The notes: a model not told the origin generated them from the letters alone. A stretch of DNA of 5,655 bases from Planctomycetes bacterium RBG_16_41_13 (GCA_001828295.1 MHYI01000297.1:1-5655), one strand, 5' to 3'. Shown: positions 1 to 5,634, numbered from the stretch's first letter. Translations and numbers: made by a program.

Positions 1-97
1 TTACAACCTCTATTTCCTCTATAGAGATACCGCGTTGCTGCATTCTTGTCTTAAGATGATGATGTACATCGGATTCTTTGATTCTTATTTTAGACAT
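1..97 (-). CDS. Partial small protein, DUF4258-like N-terminus
   Basis: Read on the minus strand, an ATG at 97-95 opens a frame that stays open to the window edge (32 codons, 3' part missing). The peptide begins MSKIRIKESDVHHHLKTRM and continues with a QQRGISIEEIEVV-type segment. The pattern of a His cluster, then RM.xRGIS.EEIE, resembles the start of DUF4258 proteins, small proteins often found near toxin-antitoxin-like loci; that assignment is from memory of the family pattern and only one third or so of the domain is visible. No strong Shine-Dalgarno precedes the ATG. A plausible promoter lies at 231-259, giving a leader of about 125 bases. It is divergent from tyrA and has no evident functional link to it. 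Alternatives are a chance frame or another small RelE/HicA-size protein. Confidence 0.5.
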   Translation of the reverse strand, partial: MSKIRIKESDVHHHLKTRMQQRGISIEEIEVV

Positions 98-190
98 CAC
101 TTGAATTGTTGAGTAGTTAGGTAGTTAAATTGATACGAGTCTCCATCCCCACACACAAGATAACAACATCAATATCCTTCATAATTATTT

Positions 191-215
191 CCACTGAACA
201 CACGGAATACACTGA
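191..215. repeat. Short 9-bp-periodic repeat
   Basis: Three 9-base units follow one another from 193: ACTGAACAC, ACGGAATAC, ACTGAAATA, with two extra C bases in front (191-192). The units share the pattern AC-G-A. Read on the minus strand the segment would lie in the leader of the left-edge gene. Similar ACGGA/ACTGA phrases occur as scattered intergenic repeats in some bacterial genomes as I recall, but no function is known to me. It is too short and degenerate for a CRISPR array. Confidence 0.5.
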
Positions 216-230
216 AATATATGTATTTAA

Positions 231-259
231 TATATAATCACAAAACAAAACCAAGTCAA
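231..259 (-). promoter_or_regulatory. Candidate sigma-70-type promoter for the left-edge gene
   Basis: On the minus strand, TTGACT (259-254) is separated by 17 bases from TATATA (236-231). The -35 matches consensus at 5 of 6 positions and the -10 at 4 of 6; an overlapping TATATT two bases further on gives 5 of 6 with a 19-base spacer. Transcription would begin near 224, leaving about 125 bases before the ATG at 97. The surrounding DNA is AT-rich, so a chance match is possible. Confidence 0.4.
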
Positions 260-267
260 GGACTATG

Positions 268-360
268 ATTTAATTGTGAAATACGAAACAAATTCTAATG
301 ACAAAATGATTTGAAATGCTAAAAAAGTGCATCTTTCGCATTTGAAAATTAATATTCAAT
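268..360 (+). repeat. Heptad-armed dispersed repeat, copy A
   Basis: This 93-base segment matches the reverse complement of 4499-4612. Bases 285-360 align without gaps to 4574-4499 at 74 of 76 positions; the differences are G/T at 318 and A/G at 354. The flank 268-277 matches 9 of 10 bases of 4612-4603. Copy A has two heptads at its left end (GAAATAC at 278, GAAACAA at 285) where copy B has five, a 21-base difference. No open frame with protein character covers it. It lies between the two divergent promoters. It may be a miniature mobile or palindromic repeat, but no transposase or target duplication is visible. Confidence 0.85.
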
Positions 361-396
361 TTTCGTGCTTCGTGCTTCGTATTTTTTACTTCGTGT
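355..396 (+). repeat. In-phase 7-bp tandem arm of copy A
   Basis: Six consecutive heptads can be read: TTCAATT (355), TTCGTGC (362), TTCGTGC (369), TTCGTAT (376), TTTTTAC (383), TTCGTGT (390). They keep the same 7-base phase as GAAATAC/GAAACAA at 278-291 on the other side of the repeat core. The reverse complement of 372-382 (ATACGAAGCAC) matches 281-291 (ATACGAAACAA) at 9 of 11 bases, so copy A is bounded by imperfect inverted ends about 100 bases apart. Copy B does not share the TTCGTGC units; it has ATTGAAC-type units on this side instead. Confidence 0.65.
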
Positions 397-410
397 TTGT
401 TTGGTTCCGG

Positions 411-424
411 CTACGCCAGCGTAG
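411..424 (+). other. Small GC-rich perfect palindrome
   Basis: CTACGCCAGCGTAG can form a hairpin with five base pairs and a four-base loop in otherwise AT-rich DNA. No T-tract follows, so it is not a convincing terminator. It lies about 90 bases upstream of the tyrA -35 box and has no role I can assign. The remaining sequence from 425 to 513 shows no recognisable site. Confidence 0.3.
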
Positions 425-513
425 GTATTTATACATGCATTTTTATGGTATACATTGCATTCGACAAGCACATTTGCTTTTTAAAAACATACGGTTTAAC
501 AGGGTTTAAAACA

Positions 514-542
514 TTGACAAATTAACGTTTTAACGGTAATAT
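514..542 (+). promoter_or_regulatory. Near-consensus sigma-70-type promoter of tyrA-purL
   Basis: TTGACA (514-519) matches the -35 consensus perfectly and is followed after exactly 17 bases by TAATAT (537-542), a good -10 box. The predicted transcription start is near 549. The spacer contains a direct repeat, TTAACG at 522-527 and 530-535, which could be an operator half-site pair, though no regulator is known here. Because the -10 covers the ATG at 541, a transcript from this promoter cannot use that codon, which supports a tyrA start at 592. Confidence 0.75.
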
Positions 543-591
543 GCGTTCCTTCTTACCTTCAATTTATACCATTAAATACACATTTTTTATC

Positions 592-1461
592 ATGATGCAA
601 TTTGGGAATGTTTGCATAGTAGGTCCCGGGCTTATTGGCGGCTCTATCGGTTTGGCGTTAAGAAAGAGGAATCTGGCAGAAACCGTCATTGGAATCGGAC
701 ATCAGGCTTCTTCCTTAGAAAGCGCCCTGAAAATAGGCGCTATAGATGTGGGACATTTAAACGCCGATAATGCAGTTAAAAATGCGGATATTGTTATACT
801 TGCTACTTCGGTGGGTAAAATTGTTGAGTTTGCAAAACAGGTCCTCCCCTTTATGAAAAGCAATTCTGTCCTGACAGACGTAGGAAGCACCAAAAGCTAT
901 ATCGTCAGGCAGATAACTAAAGACATGAGAGATGATGTTTCTTTTGTAGGAGCACATCCGATTGCCGGTTCAGAGAAAAGGGGCATTGACCATGCTTCTC
1001 CGGATCTTTTTGAGGGATGCATATGTTTTATAACGCCATTCAACAGCAATAAAAAGGCGGTGGAAACCATTTCTCACTTGTGGAGTTTTCTGGGGGCAAA
1101 GGTGGAAAACATCTCTCCTGAAAGGCATGATGAATTGCTTGCATATGTCAGCCATCTCCCTCACCTTGCGGCAACATGTCTTATAAATGCTATAGCAGAG
1201 GATGACTTAACCTATGGTGCAACCGGCTTAAAAGATACCACAAGAGTAGCCTCCGGAGACCCGGAGTTATGGAGGGATATTTTTGGTCAAAACCGTGAAA
1301 ACATGATACAGTCAATTGACCGGTTTGTGGCAGAACTCACTGCATTTAAAAATGACCTGCTTTCCGGAAATAAAGATATGATATTGAAACGGTTGAAGCA
1401 GGCTAAGATATCCCGCGATAGCATTTTCCATAATAATTCCAGGGCGCACGCAAAAGAATAA
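592..1461 (+). CDS. tyrA: Prephenate/arogenate dehydrogenase TyrA
   Basis: This is a soluble cytoplasmic enzyme of tyrosine synthesis that oxidatively decarboxylates prephenate (or arogenate) with NAD(P)+. From the ATG at 592 it has 289 residues. An N-terminal Rossmann fold starts with GPGLIGGS (about 11-18), continues with NADIVILATS (64-73) and TDVGSTK (95-101). The substrate site carries HPIAGSE (122-128, family catalytic His), the helical C-terminal domain has SHLPH (187-191), and GLKDTTRVASGDPELW (212-227) contains the conserved substrate-binding Arg. There is no chorismate mutase or ACT domain, so any feedback control would not be through an ACT domain. The frame extends to an ATG at 541, but that codon lies inside the -10 box and would add 17 hydrophobic residues before the usual N-terminus. 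Neither start has a clear Shine-Dalgarno; a second ATG follows at 595. purL begins 13 bases downstream, indicating cotranscription. Prephenate versus arogenate and NAD versus NADP preference cannot be read with confidence. Confidence 0.95.
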   Translation: MMQFGNVCIVGPGLIGGSIGLALRKRNLAETVIGIGHQASSLESALKIGAIDVGHLNADNAVKNADIVILATSVGKIVEFAKQVLPFMKSNSVLTDVGSTKSYIVRQITKDMRDDVSFVGAHPIAGSEKRGIDHASPDLFEGCICFITPFNSNKKAVETISHLWSFLGAKVENISPERHDELLAYVSHLPHLAATCLINAIAEDDLTYGATGLKDTTRVASGDPELWRDIFGQNRENMIQSIDRFVAELTAFKNDLLSGNKDMILKRLKQAKISRDSIFHNNSRAHAKE

Positions 1462-1463
1462 GC

Positions 1464-1469
1464 AGGTGG
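1464..1469 (+). promoter_or_regulatory. Shine-Dalgarno deciding the purL start
   Basis: AGGTGG ends five bases before the ATG at 1475, a good distance for initiation. An in-frame GTG at 1466 would lengthen the protein by three residues, but it lies inside this ribosome site and has no site of its own, so 1475 is preferred. Confidence 0.75.
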
Positions 1470-1474
1470 TTTTT

Positions 1475-4342
1475 ATGCATTCAAGAATAGAAGTTTTTTT
1501 AAAGGACGAATATGCAGACCCACTTGGGGAAAATGTTACATCAGAAATAGAAACCTTTGGTTTCGCAAAAGTAAAAAGCGTCAGGGTCCGGCAGGTCTAT
1601 ATCTTTTTCGGAAAACTAACAGAGAATGAATTAGACACTATTGCCAAAAAGCTTTTGGCAGATTCAGTCACACAACATTACCTATGCACATCAGATGCTT
1701 TTCATCAATCCCCTCATGAACACTTCCATATTATAGAAGTAAGCCGTAAACCCGGCGTTATGGACCCTGTTGAACAATCGGTTATAAAAGCGCTTCGGGA
1801 TATTAATATTTCAGTTGACGGCGTTAAAACCGCCCATAAATATATGATTGACGCCTCTGTACCTGCAGAGCTGATACCTGTAATTGCGGCAAAGGTTTTG
1901 GCAAATACCAATATAGAAGACGTTTTTATCTATCCCGAAATACCCAAATACCGGCAAACGGTTTTTAGCGCGCCTTTTAAAAAGAAAATCATACCACTCA
2001 TAAACGCACAAGATGGTCAATTGGAAAAAATAAGCGTGGAAGGCCAATTGTCTCTAAACATCCATGAGATGCGTGCAATTCAACAATATTATACCACTCT
2101 GAGGCGTGAACCAACGGACATTGAATTAGAAACCATTGCGCAAACATGGTCTGAACATTGTGTGCATAAGACCCTGAAAGGACGTATCAATTTTAACGGA
2201 AAAATAATCGACAACTTGCTGAAAAATACTGTGATGAAGGCTACGGAAGAATTGAATACCCCATGGTGCGTTTCCGTGTTTAAAGACAATGCGGGTATTA
2301 TTGAATTTGACGAGGAATACAATGTCTGCTTTAAGGTGGAAACCCACAATCACCCTTCTGCAATAGAACCGTACGGAGGCGCCAATACGGGCATTGGAGG
2401 GGTAGTTCGGGACATTATGGGCACGGGCCTGGGGGCAAAACCAATCCTGAACACCGATGTATTTTGCTTTGGGATGCCAGATACGCCGCCGGAGAAGATT
2501 CCCAAAGGCGCTTTGCATCCAAAGAAGGTTTTTAAAGGTGTTGTTGCCGGGGTAAGAGACTACGGCAACCGCATGGGGATACCCACGGTGAACGGCGCCA
2601 TTTATTTTGATGAACGGTATATCGGGAATCCCATTGTTTTCTGCGGTACGGCAGGCATTATACCAAAGAATATGTGCCAAAAAGAATCCCGGCCCGATGA
2701 CCTTATCGTTGTTGTGGGCGGGCGAACCGGGCGTGACGGCATTCATGGCGCAACGTTTTCTTCGGCAGAGTTGCACGAGCAGTCAGAACACATGTCAGGC
2801 GGCGCTGTCCAGATTGGCAATGCAATAACGGAGAAGATGACACTTGATACGCTGTTGCAGGCACGCGATAGGGGATTGTACAACTGTATTACCGATTGCG
2901 GTGCGGGGGGATTATCTTCCGCTATAGGCGAAATGGGACAGCATACAGGGGCATGTGTTTATCTGGAGAAGGTTCCACTGAAATATGAAGGGATTTCCTA
3001 TGCTGAAATATGGATTTCCGAGGCGCAGGAGCGCATGGTTCTTTCCGTTCCGGGAGAAAAGGAAAAGGAGATTCTTGAGTTATTTAACGCTGAAAATGTT
3101 GAAGCAACAGTTATTGGACACTTCACCGGCGACAACATGCTCCGGTTGTATTATCAATCGGAAATGGTCGGCGAGCTGGAAATGGATTTTCTGCACAATG
3201 GCTTGCCACGATTAGAGCGAGAGGCAATATGGAGTGCGCCCAGTTTTGAGGAACCATCTCTCCCTGAAAAAGAAAATTATGGAACTGATTTAAAGAAACT
3301 ACTTTCTGAATGGAATGTTTGCAGCAAGGAATGGGTAATCCGGCAGTATGACCATGAAGTGCAGGGCGGAAGCGTTCTGAAACCGCTTCAGGGTGTGCAG
3401 AATGACGGGCCGGGTGATGCATGTATTGTTAAGCCGGTACTGTGGCGAAACAAAGGCATTATTGTATCAAACGGCATGAACCCCCGCTATGGCGATATTG
3501 ATCCCTATCATATGGCCGCATCTGCCATTGATGAGGCATTGCGCCAGATTATCTCCGTTGGCGGAAATTTAGAGCGCGTTGCCTTGCTGGATAATTTTTG
3601 CTGGGGCAACACAAATAAACCCGACCGCCTTGGAAGTCTTGTCATGGCGGCACAGGCTTGTTACGATATTGCCGTGGCTTACGGGACGCCGTTTATTTCC
3701 GGAAAGGATAGTTTGAATAATGAATTTATTACAGAGACGGAAACAATTGTTATACCGCCTACGCTTCTCATATCTGCGATTTCCGTTTTGGATGATGTAA
3801 GGAATGCCGTTTCCATGGATGCAAAGGAACCGGGAAATTTAATATATCTCGTCGGCGTGACCCGTAATGAATTAGGCGGTTCGCATTATTACCATATTCA
3901 TGGGCATAAAGGGAAAAATGTGCCGGTGGTGAATGCTTTTTCAGGGAAAAAAATCATGCATACCCTGTCGATAGCAACAGCCCGTGGCATTGTGCGGTCG
4001 TGCCATGATTGTTCGGAAGGTGGATTGGCCGTTGCAGCGGCAGAGATGGCATTTGCCGGAGGCTATGGGATGGAACTTGATCTTTCTCTGGCAGTTGTAG
4101 AGGGCGAAATAACAAGAAATGACACAATCCTTTTCTCTGAATCCAACACGCGATTCCTTGTTGAGGTTACGCCGGAACATAAAATAGCATTTGAGGCAGT
4201 GATGAAAGATGTATCCCATGGTTTATTGGGCAAAGTAAGGCAGGAACCCTGTCTGAAAATTATCGGTTTAAACAATACCACTATCATAGAAGAAGACATT
4301 TATGCTTTGAAAGAAGCATGGCAGTCTCCGCTTCGGTGGTAA
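1475..4342 (+). CDS. purL: FGAM synthetase subunit PurL with fused PurS-like tandem
   Basis: The product catalyses ATP-dependent amidation of FGAR to FGAM in de novo purine synthesis, using ammonia from PurQ. It has 955 residues from ATG 1475, longer than the roughly 600-750 of stand-alone small PurL and shorter than the roughly 1300 of large PurL with its own glutaminase. Residues 1-75 and about 84-155 are two PurS-like repeats, both with an IEV..K....DP start, V..V in the middle and IA.K.LA near the end. A short linker leads to the synthetase core: WSEHC (225-229, with the family's catalytic His), ETHNHPSAIEPYGGANTGIGG (starts near 289), GVRDYGNRMGIPTVNGA (about 360-376), DCGAGGLSSAIGEMG (474-488), then the second AIRS-like half with GGSVLKPLQG (631-640), SGKDS (742-746) and HDCSEGGLAVAAAEMA (844-859). 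No glutaminase domain is present; purQ downstream supplies it. The frame is intact and all core motifs are present. It follows tyrA after 13 bases but is separated from purQ by 372 repeat-bearing bases. Confidence 0.97.
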   Translation: MHSRIEVFLKDEYADPLGENVTSEIETFGFAKVKSVRVRQVYIFFGKLTENELDTIAKKLLADSVTQHYLCTSDAFHQSPHEHFHIIEVSRKPGVMDPVEQSVIKALRDINISVDGVKTAHKYMIDASVPAELIPVIAAKVLANTNIEDVFIYPEIPKYRQTVFSAPFKKKIIPLINAQDGQLEKISVEGQLSLNIHEMRAIQQYYTTLRREPTDIELETIAQTWSEHCVHKTLKGRINFNGKIIDNLLKNTVMKATEELNTPWCVSVFKDNAGIIEFDEEYNVCFKVETHNHPSAIEPYGGANTGIGGVVRDIMGTGLGAKPILNTDVFCFGMPDTPPEKIPKGALHPKKVFKGVVAGVRDYGNRMGIPTVNGAIYFDERYIGNPIVFCGTAGIIPKNMCQKESRPDDLIVVVGGRTGRDGIHGATFSSAELHEQSEHMSGGAVQIGNAITEKMTLDTLLQARDRGLYNCITDCGAGGLSSAIGEMGQHTGACVYLEKVPLKYEGISYAEIWISEAQERMVLSVPGEKEKEILELFNAENVEATVIGHFTGDNMLRLYYQSEMVGELEMDFLHNGLPRLEREAIWSAPSFEEPSLPEKENYGTDLKKLLSEWNVCSKEWVIRQYDHEVQGGSVLKPLQGVQNDGPGDACIVKPVLWRNKGIIVSNGMNPRYGDIDPYHMAASAIDEALRQIISVGGNLERVALLDNFCWGNTNKPDRLGSLVMAAQACYDIAVAYGTPFISGKDSLNNEFITETETIVIPPTLLISAISVLDDVRNAVSMDAKEPGNLIYLVGVTRNELGGSHYYHIHGHKGKNVPVVNAFSGKKIMHTLSIATARGIVRSCHDCSEGGLAVAAAEMAFAGGYGMELDLSLAVVEGEITRNDTILFSESNTRFLVEVTPEHKIAFEAVMKDVSHGLLGKVRQEPCLKIIGLNNTTIIEEDIYALKEAWQSPLRW

Positions 4343-4370
4343 TGCGTATGGATGGGTATGAAAAACCTGC

Positions 4371-4394
4371 GAATATTGAATATTAATTTTCAAA
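4371..4394. repeat. Fragment of the dispersed repeat just after purL
   Basis: Bases 4375-4394 (ATTGAATATTAATTTTCAAA) are the exact reverse complement of 341-360 at the end of copy A, and match 4499-4518 in copy B at 19 of 20 bases. It begins 28 bases after the purL stop. It looks like a truncated third copy of one repeat end, in the same orientation as copy B. Confidence 0.65.
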
Positions 4395-4427
4395 ACCGTG
4401 CAACTCATGTTACGTAGTAAGAAAAAT

Positions 4428-4462
4428 GTTCAATATTCAATGTTCAATATTCAATGCTCAAA
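4428..4462. repeat. 7-bp tandem array between purL and purQ
   Basis: Four exact alternating heptads, GTTCAAT, ATTCAAT, GTTCAAT, ATTCAAT (4428-4455), are followed by a degenerate fifth, GCTCAAA. The units are the reverse complement of the ATTGAAC heptads at 4492-4505. There are no spacers, so it is a simple tandem repeat and not CRISPR. Confidence 0.8.
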
Positions 4463-4504
4463 TTGTTGATCAGTTGCTTTTATTCTTTTACATTGAACAT
4501 TGAA
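4436..4504. repeat. 13-bp perfect inverted repeat in the purL-purQ gap
   Basis: TTCAATGTTCAAT (4436-4448) is the exact reverse complement of ATTGAACATTGAA (4492-4504), with 43 bases between. In a purL-purQ transcript this could form an AU-rich stem. Because both arms are built of heptads, several alternative registers can pair, including 4371-4380 with 4429-4438. It is not a normal intrinsic terminator: the stem has low GC and no T-tract follows directly. Confidence 0.5.
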
Positions 4505-4612
4505 CATTAATTTTCAAATGCGAAAGATGCACTTTTTTAGAATTTCAAATCATTTTGTCATTAGAATTTGTTTCGGATTTCGTATTTAGCATTTCGAATT
4601 TCACCATTAAAT
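4499..4612 (-). repeat. Heptad-armed dispersed repeat, copy B
   Basis: Read on the minus strand this 114-base segment matches copy A at 268-360. The core 4574-4499 is ungapped at 74 of 76 bases. Beyond it, copy B has four further heptads, read on the minus strand as GAAATCC, TAAATAC, GAAATGC, GAAATTC (4581 to 4596), before the shared ATTTAAT end (4612-4606). Copy A has only one heptad there. The copy lies in the non-coding gap between two genes whose products form one complex. No protein-like frame is seen in it. Confidence 0.85.
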
Positions 4613-4702
4613 ATTTTGCCGAAAAGCACGCACTGACGAATGGAAGTGTGCGAAGAAATTACTGATAAGGTACTGATACCCCCCTTCATTTGTTATTGAT
4701 TC

Positions 4703-4707
4703 AAGGT
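4703..4707 (+). promoter_or_regulatory. purQ ribosome binding site
   Basis: AAGGT ends seven bases before the ATG at 4715. It is a modest but well-placed Shine-Dalgarno and supports that start, which also gives the normal family N-terminus (MKTPKVLVLRTAGTNCD). Confidence 0.6.
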
Positions 4708-4714
4708 ATTTTTC

Positions 4715-5500
4715 ATGAAAACTCCAAAAGTCTTAGTCCTTCGGACCGCCGGAACAAATTGCGACAACGAAACGAAGTACGCCTTTGAAAAAGCGGGAGC
4801 AGTGGTAGAGGTAATTCATATTAACGCCCTGCTGAGCAATAAAAAAATACTGGAAAACTATCAATTATTAGCTTTACCAGGAGGGTTTACTTACGGGGAT
4901 GATGTGGCTGCAGGTAAAATCCTGGCAAACCAGATAAAATACCATCTGGAAGATGAAATAAAAAATTTTATTGATGCAAAAAAACTTATTCTGGGCATAT
5001 GCAATGGCTTTCAGGTGCTGGTGAGAGCGGGCTTGCTGCCTTCGTTTGAAAGATTTCATCAGGAGGCAACGTTAACCCACAACGATTCCAATAAATTTGA
5101 AGATCGTTGGGTGTATTTAAAAATTTGTGCTGACACATCATATTTTATACGCCGGGAGCATGCTCCAATGCTCTCTTTGCCGGTAGCGCACGGAGAGGGT
5201 AAGTTCCTTATGAAAGATAAAGATGTTTTGGACAAGATGGTGAAAAACCGCCAGATAGTCTTTCAGTATGTTGATGAGAAAGGGGATGATGCGGGCTACC
5301 CGATGAATCCCAATGGATCGGTTCTGAATATCGCAGGCATTTGTGACCAGACGGGGCAAATTTTAGGCATGATGCCGCACCCCGAAAGAAATGTTGACCC
5401 GACACAACAGCCATGCTGGACACGTCAGGGACTGAAAGATTCGGGAGATGGCTTTTTGATTTTTAAAAATGCGGTTCAATATATGAAGGAAATTTTTTAA
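4715..5500 (+). CDS. purQ: FGAM synthetase glutaminase subunit PurQ
   Basis: PurQ is the class I glutamine amidotransferase subunit that hydrolyses glutamine and passes ammonia to PurL. The 261-residue protein has the Triad-type layout: TAGTNCD near the start (11-17), LPGGFTYGDDVAAGKI (54-69, oxyanion region), the nucleophile elbow GICNGFQ with Cys96, NPNGS (198-202) and MMPHPER with His222 and Glu224 completing the catalytic triad. It is longer than the roughly 225-230 residues of PurQ in PurS/PurL/PurQ systems such as Bacillus. The segment LTHNDSNKFEDRWVYLKI (120-137) and the NPNGS region recall the glutaminase domain of the large single-chain enzyme. The start is supported by AAGGT upstream. 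It is separated from purL by a repeat-rich gap and followed by a palindromic element, so its expression may be partly independent. Confidence 0.96.
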   Translation: MKTPKVLVLRTAGTNCDNETKYAFEKAGAVVEVIHINALLSNKKILENYQLLALPGGFTYGDDVAAGKILANQIKYHLEDEIKNFIDAKKLILGICNGFQVLVRAGLLPSFERFHQEATLTHNDSNKFEDRWVYLKICADTSYFIRREHAPMLSLPVAHGEGKFLMKDKDVLDKMVKNRQIVFQYVDEKGDDAGYPMNPNGSVLNIAGICDQTGQILGMMPHPERNVDPTQQPCWTRQGLKDSGDGFLIFKNAVQYMKEIF

Positions 5501-5513
5501 ACTTTGACAATAA

Positions 5514-5586
5514 GTAGGGGCGAAGCATTTGCCCGTTTGGGTATGAACGCATTTATAACAATATACAGCAAATGTTTCGCCCCTAC
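5514..5586. repeat. 73-bp palindromic element after purQ
   Basis: GTAGGGGCGAAGCATTTGC (5514-5532) and the reverse complement of 5568-5586 (GTAGGGGCGAAACATTTGC) agree at 18 of 19 positions, with a 35-base loop between. It starts 14 bases after the purQ stop. The GTAGGGGCGA/TCGCCCCTAC ends resemble a palindromic intergenic repeat that I recall from diverse bacteria. It could act as a transcript end or mRNA-stabilising stem, but there is no T-tract after it. No clear target-site duplication is seen. Confidence 0.8.
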
Positions 5587-5634
5587 ATTAACAATAGTAA
5601 GAAAGCATTACCGGAACAGTATTTTTTTTATTGC

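Larger units (their letters stand above)
4343..4714. other. Repeat-filled intergenic region between purL and purQ
   Basis: This 372-base AT-rich stretch has no credible gene on either strand. It contains the repeat fragment, heptad array, inverted repeat and copy B described separately. The last 100 bases (4613-4714) hold only a direct repeat of TACTGATA (4660-4667 and 4671-4678) and the purQ ribosome site. I find no strong -35/-10 pair that would give purQ its own promoter, and no clear terminator after purL, so read-through from the tyrA promoter remains possible. Confidence 0.6.

Noticed and set aside
117..182. 21-codon minus-strand frame as a separate gene
   Set aside because: It is very short, has no good Shine-Dalgarno and no similarity I recognise; it is mentioned only as a possible leader frame.
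327..509. A 60-codon + strand open frame
   Set aside because: It overlaps the repeat core and heptad arm, is rich in Phe/Tyr/Ile as expected from AT-rich DNA, has no ribosome site and no recognisable motif.
541..591. ATG at 541 as tyrA start
   Set aside because: It falls inside the -10 box and adds residues not expected before the TyrA Rossmann motif.
1466..1474. GTG at 1466 as purL start
   Set aside because: The codon is part of the AGGTGG ribosome site that serves the ATG at 1475, and no other site precedes it.
2126..2776. A 216-codon antisense frame inside purL
   Set aside because: It lies wholly opposite strongly conserved PurL core sequence, has no ribosome site and its protein has no family features; it is a shadow of the purL codons.
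4428..4505. CRISPR-like array
   Set aside because: The 7-bp units are contiguous with no spacers, and no cas genes are present.
5504..5532. TTGACA at 5504-5509 as a promoter for the right-edge gene
   Set aside because: At 16-18 base spacing there is no acceptable -10 box; the sequence there is the arm of the palindrome.
5514..5586. Classical intrinsic terminator of purQ
   Set aside because: The loop is 35 bases and no run of T follows the right arm, so the element does not have the usual terminator form, although it may still affect the transcript end.
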